A stretch of DNA of 37,053 bases, from positions 1-37,053 of the forward strand of contig PWGF01000233.1 of the NCBI GenBank assembly GCA_003554375.1, given 5' to 3'. Source of the DNA: Spirochaetaceae bacterium (GTDB lineage Bacteria; Spirochaetota; Spirochaetia; DSM-27196; SKKC01). Of the stretch, positions 15,635 through 23,401 are shown in pieces; within the stretch, counting starts at the first letter, position 1; each line of letters starts with the position of its first letter. The notes below the pieces were generated by a model. It was not told the DNA's origin. It worked only from the letters and a program-made list of their open reading frames with translations, and ran no database searches. Made by a program: the position numbers and the translations under genes.

Positions 15635-16042
15635 ATGACGATTGTCCTCGACACCAACCTTTGGGTAAGTATGTTGCTGGGATTACGGGTCCGTAGACTT
15701 AGGCGGCACCTGTACAATCCGCGAATTCGGGTAGTGACCAGTAGCGAACAACGCGTCGAGCTTACCACAACGCTGTCGAAGCGAAAGTTGACGAGAGTTC
15801 TTACTCCCGCAGACCGAGAGTATCTTCTTCGCATCTATGATGACGTTGCCCACGAGATATCGGTAAGTGAGCAGGTGCACATGTGCCGGGACCCAAAGGA
15901 TGACTTTCTCCTCTCACTCGCTCTTGCCGGCCGGGCCCAGGTCATCGTCTCCGGGGACAAAGACCTCCTTGAGCTCCGAAGCTTCCGCGGGACTGAGATA
16001 CTCTCCTACAGCGAGTTCGAGAAACGGCTTGTCGCTCGATGA
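15635..16042 (+). CDS. PIN-domain ribonuclease toxin (COG1569 type)
   Basis: A predicted Mg-dependent endoribonuclease, 135 residues. The acidic PIN residues are visible: Asp6 in IVLDTNLWVS, Glu42 in EQRVELTTT, Asp89/Asp90 in CRDPKDDFLLSLA and Asp108 in VIVSGDKDLL. The DPKDD...LA and SGDKDLL pattern is that of the COG1569 group of VapC-like toxins. It starts immediately after the antitoxin stop. As a type II toxin it would inhibit growth by cleaving RNA (often tRNA or rRNA) when the antitoxin is lost; the target here is unknown. Confidence 0.85.
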   Translation: MTIVLDTNLWVSMLLGLRVRRLRRHLYNPRIRVVTSSEQRVELTTTLSKRKLTRVLTPADREYLLRIYDDVAHEISVSEQVHMCRDPKDDFLLSLALAGRAQVIVSGDKDLLELRSFRGTEILSYSEFEKRLVAR

Positions 16043-16165
16043 AGGATTTCTTCGCCGGCAAGAACATGCCTTTGCGCCGGCGGGAACCGGCGAGTCCGGC
16101 AGGGAAGGCGCCCAGAACACCTCGATAAGCGCACGGGAGCAGCAACCTTGGGACCCAGCGACGGC

Positions 16166-16999
16166 TCAGCCGCATAGCGCCTGCTCCTCGGTGGCCTGGA
16201 GCGAGACCGGAACGCGTTGGCGCCGGCGGAACTTGACGAGCGTCTCGACGCCGATCTCCTCGAGCAACCGGGTTACATGGTGCCGGCCGTGAGCGACTTG
16301 CTGCGGTGTGTGAGCATCGGAGCCGTAGGTCAACGGGACGCCGAGCTCGTGGAGAGCGCGGATGACCCACGGGGCCGGGAAGGTCTCTCCGCACTTGCGG
16401 AGGCCGGAGGTGTTGATCTCTACTGCTACATCCTGGGCGGCGATGACCTGGACGGTCTCCTCGATAAGCGGGGTCAGATCGGTATCGATGGGAGGGCCCA
16501 TCGCCTTGATGGCGTCGGGGTGCGCGATCACGTCGAAGAGCCCGGAGCGGGCGGAGCTCTGAACGGCTTCGAAGTAGCGCTCGTATATCTCGAGCGGGTC
16601 CGATGCGTCCGCCCACCGGCGGGGCGCGTATACGTGGTACGGGCCGAAGTCATGTACCGAGCCGATGACGTAGTCCACGCGGCTGTCTGCGAGGGCGTCG
16701 CGGTAGACCTGCTCGGTCCCCGGAAGGTAGTCGGCCTCTATTCCCACGAGGACTTCGAGCTCGTGCGCGTGTTCCTGTTGGAGGGCGGTGGCCTCATTCA
16801 GGTAGCGGCCGAAGTCGCTCCGTGCCATCTGAATCTTCGGCGAGGGGTGGTCGTCGGGATGGGCGAACAGGGGAGCGTGGTCGCTGAAACCGAGCGTGGA
16901 GACGCCGTTAGCTTTGGCGGCATGGACGTAGTCGGCAAGCGAGCCGCTTGCGTGGCCGCAGCGCTTGTGATGGGTGTGAAGATCGATTGTGCAGTACAT
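16166..16999 (-). CDS. hisK: Histidinol-phosphatase, PHP family
   Basis: Predicted to dephosphorylate histidinol phosphate in histidine synthesis; PHP fold with a multinuclear metal site, cytosolic. 277 residues. Metal ligands of the family are seen in DLHTHHKRCGHASG at the N-terminus, GFSDHAPL, GIEADYLPG, VIGSVHDFG, VIAHPDAIK and YGSDAHTPQQV. CAGGAG lies upstream of the ATG. hisC, the preceding step in the pathway, is on the same strand 2 kb away, which supports the role although the genes are not adjacent. It is probably co-transcribed with the nitroreductase gene 112 nt upstream. A general PHP phosphoesterase is the alternative. Confidence 0.82.
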   Translation of the reverse strand: MYCTIDLHTHHKRCGHASGSLADYVHAAKANGVSTLGFSDHAPLFAHPDDHPSPKIQMARSDFGRYLNEATALQQEHAHELEVLVGIEADYLPGTEQVYRDALADSRVDYVIGSVHDFGPYHVYAPRRWADASDPLEIYERYFEAVQSSARSGLFDVIAHPDAIKAMGPPIDTDLTPLIEETVQVIAAQDVAVEINTSGLRKCGETFPAPWVIRALHELGVPLTYGSDAHTPQQVAHGRHHVTRLLEEIGVETLVKFRRRQRVPVSLQATEEQALCG

Positions 17000-17111
17000 A
17001 GTTACTCCTGTATGGGATCGTGAATCGACTCGAACGGACGCGAACGGTGCGCCCTGAGGGCCAGGACGGCGAGCTCCGCAATCGTTCCACCCGCGTCATG
17101 GACCGCGCGCT

Positions 17112-17645
17112 CTACGATGGGCCGTAGCGGTCGAACCAGGCGCGCTCGCCGAACGGCTTCTTTGGGGCCTGTGACGGTTCTTCAGCTGGGACGCCAACGG
17201 GCAGGAGCACTCGCACCTCCTGCTCCGCCGGAACGCCGAGCAGGCGGCCAATCCGGCCCGCCACGTCGTTGCTGCGGAGCACGCCGTCGATCCAGACCGA
17301 CGCGTAGCCGAGCGCGGTTATTGCGAGTAGCATATTCTCGGTTGCCGCGGCGTAGTCCTCGACGCCGAAGCTCAACTCATGGTCGCTTGTCGCGTCCGGG
17401 TCCATCACGACGGCGATGATGGCCTGGGCGGTGGTGAGGGCCGGCGAGCCCCCCGCGAGCTCAGCAATCTGTGACCTGATCTTCGGATCGGTGACGATCA
17501 CGAATGACGTCGACTGTCCGTTGTACCCGCTGGGTGCGCGGATACCGGCGTCTACGATTTTTACCAGGTGGTCGCGGGGCACCGGCGAGTCGGTAAACGA
17601 ATCACGGTAGCTCGCGCGGCGTGCTATTGCATCAAACAGTTCCAT
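17112..17645 (-). CDS. Nitroreductase-family FMN oxidoreductase
   Basis: An NAD(P)H- and FMN-dependent oxidoreductase of 177 residues, expected to be a cytosolic homodimer. Characteristic parts are the N-terminal RRASYRDSF (FMN phosphate binding), DAGIRAPSGYNGQ, a helix with YAAATENMLLAITALGYASVW and the closing VLLPVGVPAEEP. GAGGAGG sits just before the ATG. The true substrate cannot be deduced; nitroaromatic reduction is only the family's historical name. It is followed by the PHP phosphatase on the same strand. Confidence 0.85.
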   Translation of the reverse strand: MELFDAIARRASYRDSFTDSPVPRDHLVKIVDAGIRAPSGYNGQSTSFVIVTDPKIRSQIAELAGGSPALTTAQAIIAVVMDPDATSDHELSFGVEDYAAATENMLLAITALGYASVWIDGVLRSNDVAGRIGRLLGVPAEQEVRVLLPVGVPAEEPSQAPKKPFGERAWFDRYGPS

Positions 17646-17883
17646 CTCATCCTCCTCTCTGAAGCCGGCTGGTGTGTGGCACCGTTCCGGTCAAAGCATC
17701 ACCGAGTGCGGCGGCCGCCGCAGCGCGCAGACGTTGAGCGGAAGGGGCAATAACCCGACCCTGGAAACCGGCGGGGCCAGGTCTTGCGCGTCTTGTTTAC
17801 AACCGCGGCGGTAGGGGGGCTCGATGACCGTCTTTGTGGTGTGTCAAAGCGCCTGACAGACAACACAAAGCCCGCGAGCACAC

Positions 17884-17916
17884 AAAAAGGGCCGAGCCAC
17901 ACGGAGTGACCCGGCC
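17884..17916 (-). terminator. Intrinsic terminator of the initiator tRNA
   Basis: On the minus strand GGCCGGGTCAC (17916-17906) pairs over 11 bp, with two G-T pairs, with GTGGCTCGGCC (17900-17890) across a 5-nt loop. A short T-tract (17888-17884) follows. It begins 8 nt after the tRNA 3' end and is the clearest rho-independent terminator in the window. Confidence 0.9.
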
Positions 17917-17923
17917 TTCTCTA

Positions 17924-17996
<73 letters not shown>

Positions 17997-18008
17997 ATGT
18001 CTGCTGAG

Positions 18009-18038
18009 AACATACCAAAGGCCCTGCTCAAGCGTCAA
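18009..18038 (-). promoter_or_regulatory. Promoter of initiator tRNA
   Basis: On the minus strand TTGACG (18038-18033), an 18-nt spacer and TATGTT (18014-18009). The -10 ends 12 nt before the tRNA 5' end at 17996. Confidence 0.65.
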
Positions 18039-18084
18039 CAGCCTTCCACGGTTCTCCGGCGCAATTCCTGTTGAACATCCGGCT

Positions 18085-18741
18085 CTATCCGTGTCGGTAC
18101 CGAATGATGAGCGTGAGCGCAACGGCAAGCACGACCGACACCACTGCGATGACGGGCCCCAGCAGTTGAAGCGCACCGTCCTGCTCCACGGATATATTAT
18201 ATCCGGCGTGCAGAACGACTGCTAGAACCAAGCTCCGCCCGATATGCCATTCGCGGATACGTCCCGCTATCGCTCCGCTGATGATGGCGGTGCAGCCTGC
18301 GTGGAGCGGGATTGCGGTGAAGGTTCGCAGCAAGACGGCGCTCCCGCCCGGTGACAGCAGCGCGCTCTCGACGATTCCGAATCCTGCTCCTACCGCCGCA
18401 CCGAGGACCGCCCCCTGTGCAGCGTCATATGCGGCCGGTGCTATACGGCGATCTCGATTGCCAATGAATCCGGCTGCAACGAGCGCTTTGGGGGCTTCCT
18501 CAGCAACGGCGACGTGTACGAAGTGGCCGAGCAAGTAGCCGGCGGTCGCTGCCCCGAATGGGATGAAGCCTAACAAGGTAGCGATGCCTGCTGAGGCAAG
18601 AACGAGCACCCCGCCGCTCAGTCCGGATTTGAGCAACCGCCCGAAAGGTGGTTGCTCCTGGAGGGGCAGGAGCACTGTTGCAAGCACGAGCGCGAGTGCC
18701 GTTATGGATACTGCAATCGCGAGTGCGGCATGCGGGTTCAC
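18085..18741 (-). CDS. PrsW-family intramembrane glutamic protease
   Basis: A polytopic membrane protein of 218 residues with about seven hydrophobic segments. PrsW-type motifs are present: AEEAPK (Glu81, Glu82, Lys85), GAGFGIVES with Glu125, PLHAGCTA with His147 and LHAGYN with His178. PrsW of Bacillus subtilis cleaves the anti-sigma factor RsiW, but this family also includes proteins of unknown role, and no anti-sigma or sigma gene is nearby. The GTG start overlaps the hisC stop in a GTGA junction, so translation is coupled to hisC. The initiator tRNA with its own promoter lies downstream. Confidence 0.8.
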   Translation of the reverse strand: MNPHAALAIAVSITALALVLATVLLPLQEQPPFGRLLKSGLSGGVLVLASAGIATLLGFIPFGAATAGYLLGHFVHVAVAEEAPKALVAAGFIGNRDRRIAPAAYDAAQGAVLGAAVGAGFGIVESALLSPGGSAVLLRTFTAIPLHAGCTAIISGAIAGRIREWHIGRSLVLAVVLHAGYNISVEQDGALQLLGPVIAVVSVVLAVALTLIIRYRHG

Positions 18742-19823
18742 CGTTTCGTCGTCGACCTTGCAGGGGCTTCATGAAGGGCCGCAATGGCCGTAAGCAGCCC
18801 TTCTGTGTCTTCCGGCTTCCCGACGGTTATGCGAACAGCCTCAGGAAGACCGAAACTCTCCAGTGGGCGAACCGCGTAGCCCGCGTCCATGAGTTGTGCG
18901 GCAAAGAGATGGGCCTCCATACCGGCTTCGATACACACGAAGTTCGCTGCGCTGGGGTAGGGCGTGAAACCGAGTTGGGATAGCCCTTTCGAAAGGCGGG
19001 CCCTCTCCTCAGCATTGCGAGCTACACAGTCACGCACGTATGACGGATCTTCGAGCGCTGCGGCAGCTGCCGCCTCGGCAACGGAGCTGACGTTGAACGG
19101 CGGCTTGACGCGATAGAGCGCTTCGATTAGCTCGGCACATCCGAACCCGTATCCAACGCGGAGTCCCGCCAACCCGTATGCCTTGGAGAACGTGCGAAGA
19201 ACGAGCAGGTTTTCGTACTGGTCCACGAGCTCCCGGGTGGGGGGGCGCCGACCTTCCGGGACGTAATCCACGTACGCTTCGTCCAAGACCACGAGGATCT
19301 GCCGCGGGATGTACTCGAGCAGATCCTCGATAGCGTCGGGAGCCATCGCCGTACCGGTTGGGTTGTTCGGATTGCACAGCCAAACAATCCGGGTGCGGTC
19401 ACCGAGGAACCGGCGAAACGCATCGGGATCGTGTGCACCGTGCCTCATCGGAACCTTCACCGGACTGCCGTCGTAGAGGGAGGTTACGCTGTGATACTGG
19501 CTGAAGGTGTGTTCCGCTGCGAGGCTCTCTTCTTTGGTATTCAGAAACGTCCCGGCGGCGATTGCCATGAGCTCATCCGAGCCGTTTCCTATAATGATCC
19601 GCTCTTCCTGGATGTCCAGATGTCCAGCCAGTGCGCTTCGCAATTTGCTGGAGAACTGATCAGGATATCGGCTGACAGCGGGCGCCACCAGTTGAAGCGC
19701 GGCAAGGGCTGCTGGGTGGGGGCCGTACGGATTCTCGTTACTCGATAACTTGACCGCCCCAGCCTTGGAGGTGCCAGGCGAATAGGTTGGGATCTGTTGA
19801 ACGGACAAACGCGGTGGAACCAT
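18738..19823 (-). CDS. hisC: Histidinol-phosphate aminotransferase
   Basis: A PLP-dependent transaminase converting imidazole acetol phosphate and glutamate to histidinol phosphate. 361 residues, normal for HisC. Key features are LSSNENPYGP near the N-terminus, IGNGSDEL, NPNNPTGT at 151-158, DEAYVDY from 181, and the Schiff-base lysine Lys214 in RTFSKAYGLAGLRVGY. VRITVGKPED lies near the C-terminus. GGGGAGG lies 7 nt before the ATG. The stop overlaps the PrsW start (GTGA). Broad-specificity aromatic transamination is possible, as for other HisC homologues. Confidence 0.93.
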   Translation of the reverse strand: MVPPRLSVQQIPTYSPGTSKAGAVKLSSNENPYGPHPAALAALQLVAPAVSRYPDQFSSKLRSALAGHLDIQEERIIIGNGSDELMAIAAGTFLNTKEESLAAEHTFSQYHSVTSLYDGSPVKVPMRHGAHDPDAFRRFLGDRTRIVWLCNPNNPTGTAMAPDAIEDLLEYIPRQILVVLDEAYVDYVPEGRRPPTRELVDQYENLLVLRTFSKAYGLAGLRVGYGFGCAELIEALYRVKPPFNVSSVAEAAAAAALEDPSYVRDCVARNAEERARLSKGLSQLGFTPYPSAANFVCIEAGMEAHLFAAQLMDAGYAVRPLESFGLPEAVRITVGKPEDTEGLLTAIAALHEAPARSTTKR

Positions 19824-20143
19824 GTCTTAACCTCCCCAATTCAGCTCCCGTTGGACGCGCCCCAAGGGCCCCGCGAGTACCAGGCGTCTATAGACGCATC
19901 TTCCGGGTAATCAAAGCAGCTGTCAACGCAACGCCTTCCTGGAAGAGGACAAACGCAGTTAGACAACGCCCCCAGAAGCGCGGCGGCGAGTGCCCTTCCT
20001 TGACGCTTGGCCGCGACGGGTGGCGACGTGCTCAGATAGGGAGGAATGCTCGTCTCATCGTATTCCGGCCGCCGATATACGACATAGAGCCATAGTGGTC
20101 CAACTGCGTTTGCTCTGTGGTCGGAAGAGGGCTCGGCGCGGCG
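19824..20143. other. 320-nt gap without an assignable gene
   Basis: Between hisC and the DUF3783 gene no frame has both a start codon and convincing length. On the minus strand, however, short protein-like segments without starts occur in different frames. One, about 19888-20031, contains FVLFQEGVALTAALITRKM. Another, about 19827-19915, ends RRLVLAGPLGRVQRELNWGG. They may be a decayed gene or chance. Confidence 0.4.
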
Positions 20144-20560
20144 CTACCGGCCCTCCGAGCTGCCCGGCTCCGCCTCCGAACGCCGTTTCGCTGTGTTCGG
20201 CGGGTTCTTCTTGAGGTATTCGTGGTCCTCCGACATGTCCTCGATAAGGTCGGCGAGCTTCATCTGCAGGCTTGTCTCGGTTGTCTTTGCGAAGATGAGG
20301 TCGCGTGGATTGTCGAACAGCGATTTCACGGATTTCATAATTCGTGCTATCTCGGCATTGCTGAAGCCGTTCATTATGATCACCTTATTCTCGAGCGGAC
20401 CGTGCGCGCCTGGGTCGGCGCCGGACGTGGCGTTGGGCTCGGCGTCCGGCCCGGCGTTTGGCTTGGCCCGGCGTTTGGAGTCCGGCTCGGCATTGGGCTC
20501 GGCGACCGGCTTAGCGTCGGGCCGGGGAGCGCCCGGTTCATTGTGCGACGTCTCGGACAT
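20144..20560 (-). CDS. DUF3783 domain protein with low-complexity N-terminus
   Basis: 138 residues. The C-terminal two thirds (about 58-125) fit the DUF3783 family: NKVIIMNGFSNAEIARIMKS, then DLIFAKTTETSLQMKLADLIEDM and HEYLKKNPP. That family is a small alpha/beta domain of unknown function found in clostridia and spirochaetes. Residues about 10-52 are a degenerate Ala/Pro/Glu/Asn repeat (AEPNAEPDSKRRAKPNAGPD and similar) built from GC-rich DNA repeats. CAGGAG precedes the ATG. The gene is divergent from clpB, and an inverted repeat lies in its upstream region. Confidence 0.8.
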   Translation of the reverse strand: MSETSHNEPGAPRPDAKPVAEPNAEPDSKRRAKPNAGPDAEPNATSGADPGAHGPLENKVIIMNGFSNAEIARIMKSVKSLFDNPRDLIFAKTTETSLQMKLADLIEDMSEDHEYLKKNPPNTAKRRSEAEPGSSEGR

Positions 20561-20582
20561 TGCAGTACTCCTGTGTAGGTCG

Positions 20583-20601
20583 TGGTATTATCTTGATACC
20601 A
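20583..20601. promoter_or_regulatory. Inverted repeat upstream of the DUF3783 gene
   Basis: TGGTAT (20583-20588) and ATACCA (20596-20601) form a perfect 6-bp inverted repeat with a 7-nt centre, an operator-like geometry, 22 nt upstream of the divergent DUF3783 start. On the minus strand it contains GATAAT, a -10-like hexamer, so a repressor site over the promoter is conceivable. Confidence 0.35.
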
Positions 20602-20652
20602 TAGGAGGGGGGATATCGGGCTGACAAGAGGGCGGAGTCAACCGGACATCAA

Positions 20653-20691
20653 TCACCGGCGTTGCCGGTGAGATATCATCATTTTTATACT
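20653..20691 (+). promoter_or_regulatory. clpB promoter region with a perfect palindrome
   Basis: TCACCGGC (20653-20660) and GCCGGTGA (20664-20671) are perfect inverted repeats around GTT. TATCAT (20674-20679) and TATACT (20686-20691) are candidate -10 elements; with TATACT, TTGCCG inside the palindrome lies at -35 spacing (18 nt). It does not match the CIRCE element of HrcA. It is likely an operator for a heat-shock or stress repressor, or an RNA hairpin at the 5' end of the clpB mRNA. Confidence 0.45.
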
Positions 20692-20701
20692 TTTTAGAGA
20701 T

Positions 20702-23305
20702 ATGAAGTACGATAGTCTGACACTAAAGGCCCAGGATGTCTTGCAGCAGGCGTCCGGGGTAGCACAAGAATACAAGCATCCAACACTCGACGTAGACCAC
20801 CTGGCTTTGGCGATGATCCGCCAGGAGGAGGGCGTGGTACCGCCGTTGCTGAGCCGGATCGGCGCCGATCCGCGCGACCTGGAGGCCGGCATCCAGTCCG
20901 TGCTGGGCCAGAAACCGGTCGTGCATGGCGACGAAGCGCAGATGCAGCTCTCCTCCACCATGCAGAAGGTGCTCAACAGCGCGGAGAAGGAGGCGTCGGA
21001 TCTTAAAGACGAATACGTCTCGACCGAGCATCTCCTCTTGGCGGCGGTGAGCCGGAAGCATCCGGTGGCGGATAAGTTCGCTGAAGCAGGAGTCACGCGC
21101 GACGCAATTCTCACCGCGCTCAAATCGGTGCGCGGCAACCGGCGCGTGACGGACCAAGATCCGGAGAGCAAGTACCAGGTACTGGAGAAATACTGTCGCG
21201 ACCTTACCGCTGAGGCGCGCAAAGAGAAGCTCGACCCGGTCATCGGCCGTGACGAGGAGATCCGCCGGATCATGCAGGTGCTGAGCCGCCGCACCAAAAA
21301 CAACCCGGTTCTGATCGGAGAACCGGGCACGGGGAAGACTGCGATTGTCGAGGGCGTTGCCCGGCGCATCGTCTCCGGCGACGTGCCGGATAGCCTCAAG
21401 GACAAGCGGCTCCTCGCGCTCGACCTGGGATCGCTCGTTGCAGGGACCAAGTACCGTGGCGAGTTCGAGGACCGCTTCAAGGCGGTGATCCAGGAGATCG
21501 CGGAGTCGGAGGGGCAGATCATCCTCTTTATCGACGAGCTGCACACCGTCGTCGGTGCAGGTGCGGCCGAAGGCGCAGTGGACGCTTCCAACCTGCTCAA
21601 GCCCGCGCTTGCGCGCGGCCAGCTCCGGGCAATTGGCGCAACAACGCTCGATGAGTATCGCAAGCACATCGAGAAGGACGCCGCATTCGAGCGCCGCTTC
21701 CAGACCGTCTACACGCAGGAGCCGAGCGTCCAGGACACGGTCGCCATTCTGCGGGGACTCAAAGAGCGCTATGAGGTACATCACGGCGTCCGGATCACCG
21801 ACGAAGCGATCATCGCGGCAGCAACGCTCAGCGATCGCTACATCACCTCGCGTTTCCTGCCGGACAAGGCGATCGATCTCATCGATGAGGCGGCCAGCCG
21901 GCTCAAAATGGAGATCGAGAGCCAGCCGGTGGAGCTCGATCAGCTCGAGCGGCGCATTCTCCAGCTCGATATCGAACGGCAGGCGCTGACCAAGGAGAGC
22001 GATCAAGCCAGCGTCGAGCGTCGTGAGAAGCTGGAAGAGGAGCTTGCCGAGCTGCGGGCCAAGCGGGATGAGATGCAGATGGAGTGGCAGAACGAGAAGG
22101 AGCTCATCGAAGGGATCCGCTCGCTCAAGCAGCGGATCGAGGAGCTCAACGCCGAGGAGGCGCAGCAGGAGCGCCAAGGCAACCTGACTCGCGCCGCGGA
22201 GATCAAACACGGGCTCATTCCGGAGGCGGAGCGCGAGCTGGCCGAAAAGACGGCCAAGATCGACGAGCTGCAGGACGAACGGCGGCTGCTTCGCGAGGAA
22301 GTCGGGGACGAGGACGTTGCCCAAGTCGTGAGCGCTTGGACCGGTATTCCGGTGAGCAAGATGATGGCAAGCGAGATGGCGAAGCTCCTTGAGCTCGAGG
22401 CAACGCTCGGCGAGCGCGTGATCGGCCAGGAGCGCGCGGTCAACGCAGTCTCGGATGCCATCCGCCGGAACAAGAGCGGGCTCTCGGACATCAGCAGGCC
22501 CACCGGCGTGTTCATGTTCGTTGGGCCGACCGGCGTCGGAAAGACGGAGCTCGCCAAGACGCTTGCCGCGTACCTCTTCGACGACGAGCGGGCGCTGACC
22601 CGGATCGACATGAGCGAGTACATGGAAAAGTACTCGGTCAGTCGTTTGATCGGCGCGCCGCCCGGCTACGTGGGATACGAGCAGGGCGGTCAGCTTACGG
22701 AGGTCGTGCGGCGAAGGCCATATTCGGTCATTCTCTTTGACGAGGTGGAGAAGGCGCATGCGGACGTTTTCAACGTGCTGTTGCAGCTGCTCGACGAAGG
22801 ACGGTTGACCGACGGCCAGGGTCGCGTTGTGGACTTCCGGAACACGATCATCATCATGACGAGCAACCTCGGCAGTGACGTCATCCTGGGCGCCGAGAAC
22901 CCGGAGGAGCGGTGGCCGCAGATTCGGGAGCTTCTGCACGCCACGTTCAAGCCGGAGTTCCTGAACCGGCTGGATGAGATCATCATGTTCCACCGGCTGT
23001 CGAAGGAGCAGATCAAGAAGATCGTCGACCTGGAAGTCGAACGGGTGGCTCGCCGCCTTGGCGAGCGCAAGATGTCGATCGATCTGGACGAAACGGCCAA
23101 GGAGCATCTGGCTGCGGCGGGCTACGATCCGCAGTTCGGCGCGCGGCCACTCAAGCGGGCCGTGCAGAACCAGCTGCAGAATCCGCTGGCGCGGAAGCTC
23201 TTGGCCGGCGAGTTCAAGGAGGGCGACCGTATTGTCGTAAGCGCCGCCGACGGCGAGCTAACCTTTGAGAAGAGCAAGGAGCTTGCCGAGGCTGCAAGCG
23301 CGTAG
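20702..23305 (+). CDS. clpB: ClpB disaggregase (Hsp100)
   Basis: An ATP-driven hexameric disaggregase that acts with DnaK to rescue aggregated proteins. 867 residues, the full family length. The order is an N-terminal Clp repeat domain (1-145), AAA-1 with Walker A GEPGTGKT (206-213), the long coiled-coil middle domain (about 410-525, diagnostic for ClpB rather than ClpA or ClpC), AAA-2 with GPTGVGKT (about 608-615) and the C-terminal domain containing YDPQFGARPLKRA. No Shine-Dalgarno sequence stands before the ATG. It is divergent from the DUF3783 gene and followed by argH. Confidence 0.97.
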   Translation: MKYDSLTLKAQDVLQQASGVAQEYKHPTLDVDHLALAMIRQEEGVVPPLLSRIGADPRDLEAGIQSVLGQKPVVHGDEAQMQLSSTMQKVLNSAEKEASDLKDEYVSTEHLLLAAVSRKHPVADKFAEAGVTRDAILTALKSVRGNRRVTDQDPESKYQVLEKYCRDLTAEARKEKLDPVIGRDEEIRRIMQVLSRRTKNNPVLIGEPGTGKTAIVEGVARRIVSGDVPDSLKDKRLLALDLGSLVAGTKYRGEFEDRFKAVIQEIAESEGQIILFIDELHTVVGAGAAEGAVDASNLLKPALARGQLRAIGATTLDEYRKHIEKDAAFERRFQTVYTQEPSVQDTVAILRGLKERYEVHHGVRITDEAIIAAATLSDRYITSRFLPDKAIDLIDEAASRLKMEIESQPVELDQLERRILQLDIERQALTKESDQASVERREKLEEELAELRAKRDEMQMEWQNEKELIEGIRSLKQRIEELNAEEAQQERQGNLTRAAEIKHGLIPEAERELAEKTAKIDELQDERRLLREEVGDEDVAQVVSAWTGIPVSKMMASEMAKLLELEATLGERVIGQERAVNAVSDAIRRNKSGLSDISRPTGVFMFVGPTGVGKTELAKTLAAYLFDDERALTRIDMSEYMEKYSVSRLIGAPPGYVGYEQGGQLTEVVRRRPYSVILFDEVEKAHADVFNVLLQLLDEGRLTDGQGRVVDFRNTIIIMTSNLGSDVILGAENPEERWPQIRELLHATFKPEFLNRLDEIIMFHRLSKEQIKKIVDLEVERVARRLGERKMSIDLDETAKEHLAAAGYDPQFGARPLKRAVQNQLQNPLARKLLAGEFKEGDRIVVSAADGELTFEKSKELAEAASA

Positions 23306-23316
23306 GCGCCAACCGC

Positions 23317-23375
23317 GCAGGTCGAAACGCGTAGCCGGGTGGGCCGCCGGCTCGTCCGGCTACCGATTGACCTGC
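23317..23375 (+). other. Nested hairpin between clpB and argH
   Basis: GCAGGTC (23317-23323) pairs with GACCTGC (23369-23375). Inside it GTAGCCGG (23331-23338) pairs with CCGGCTAC (23356-23363). No T-tract follows. It may protect or end the clpB transcript. Its 3' side overlaps the predicted argH -35 element. Confidence 0.55.
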
Positions 23376-23395
23376 CGCCTCGGCCCGGATAGCCT
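23367..23395 (+). promoter_or_regulatory. Possible leaderless promoter of argH
   Basis: TTGACC (23367-23372), a 17-nt spacer and TAGCCT (23390-23395), ending 6 nt before the argH ATG, which has no Shine-Dalgarno sequence. The -10 is weak (3 of 6). Confidence 0.3.
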
Positions 23396-23401
23396 CCGGT
23401 C

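Noticed and set aside
16050..16110. GCCGGC-rich inverted repeats after the PIN toxin as a terminator
   Set aside because: Stems can be drawn, but no T-tract follows and GCCGGC is common in this GC-rich DNA.
17699..17902. A 67-codon minus-strand frame after the initiator tRNA
   Set aside because: It starts inside the intrinsic terminator hairpin and has no ribosome site.
20723..23107. A 794-codon open frame on the minus strand opposite clpB
   Set aside because: It is the antisense shadow of a certain clpB gene in high-GC DNA; the composition is Leu/Asp/Arg-rich nonsense with no family motif.
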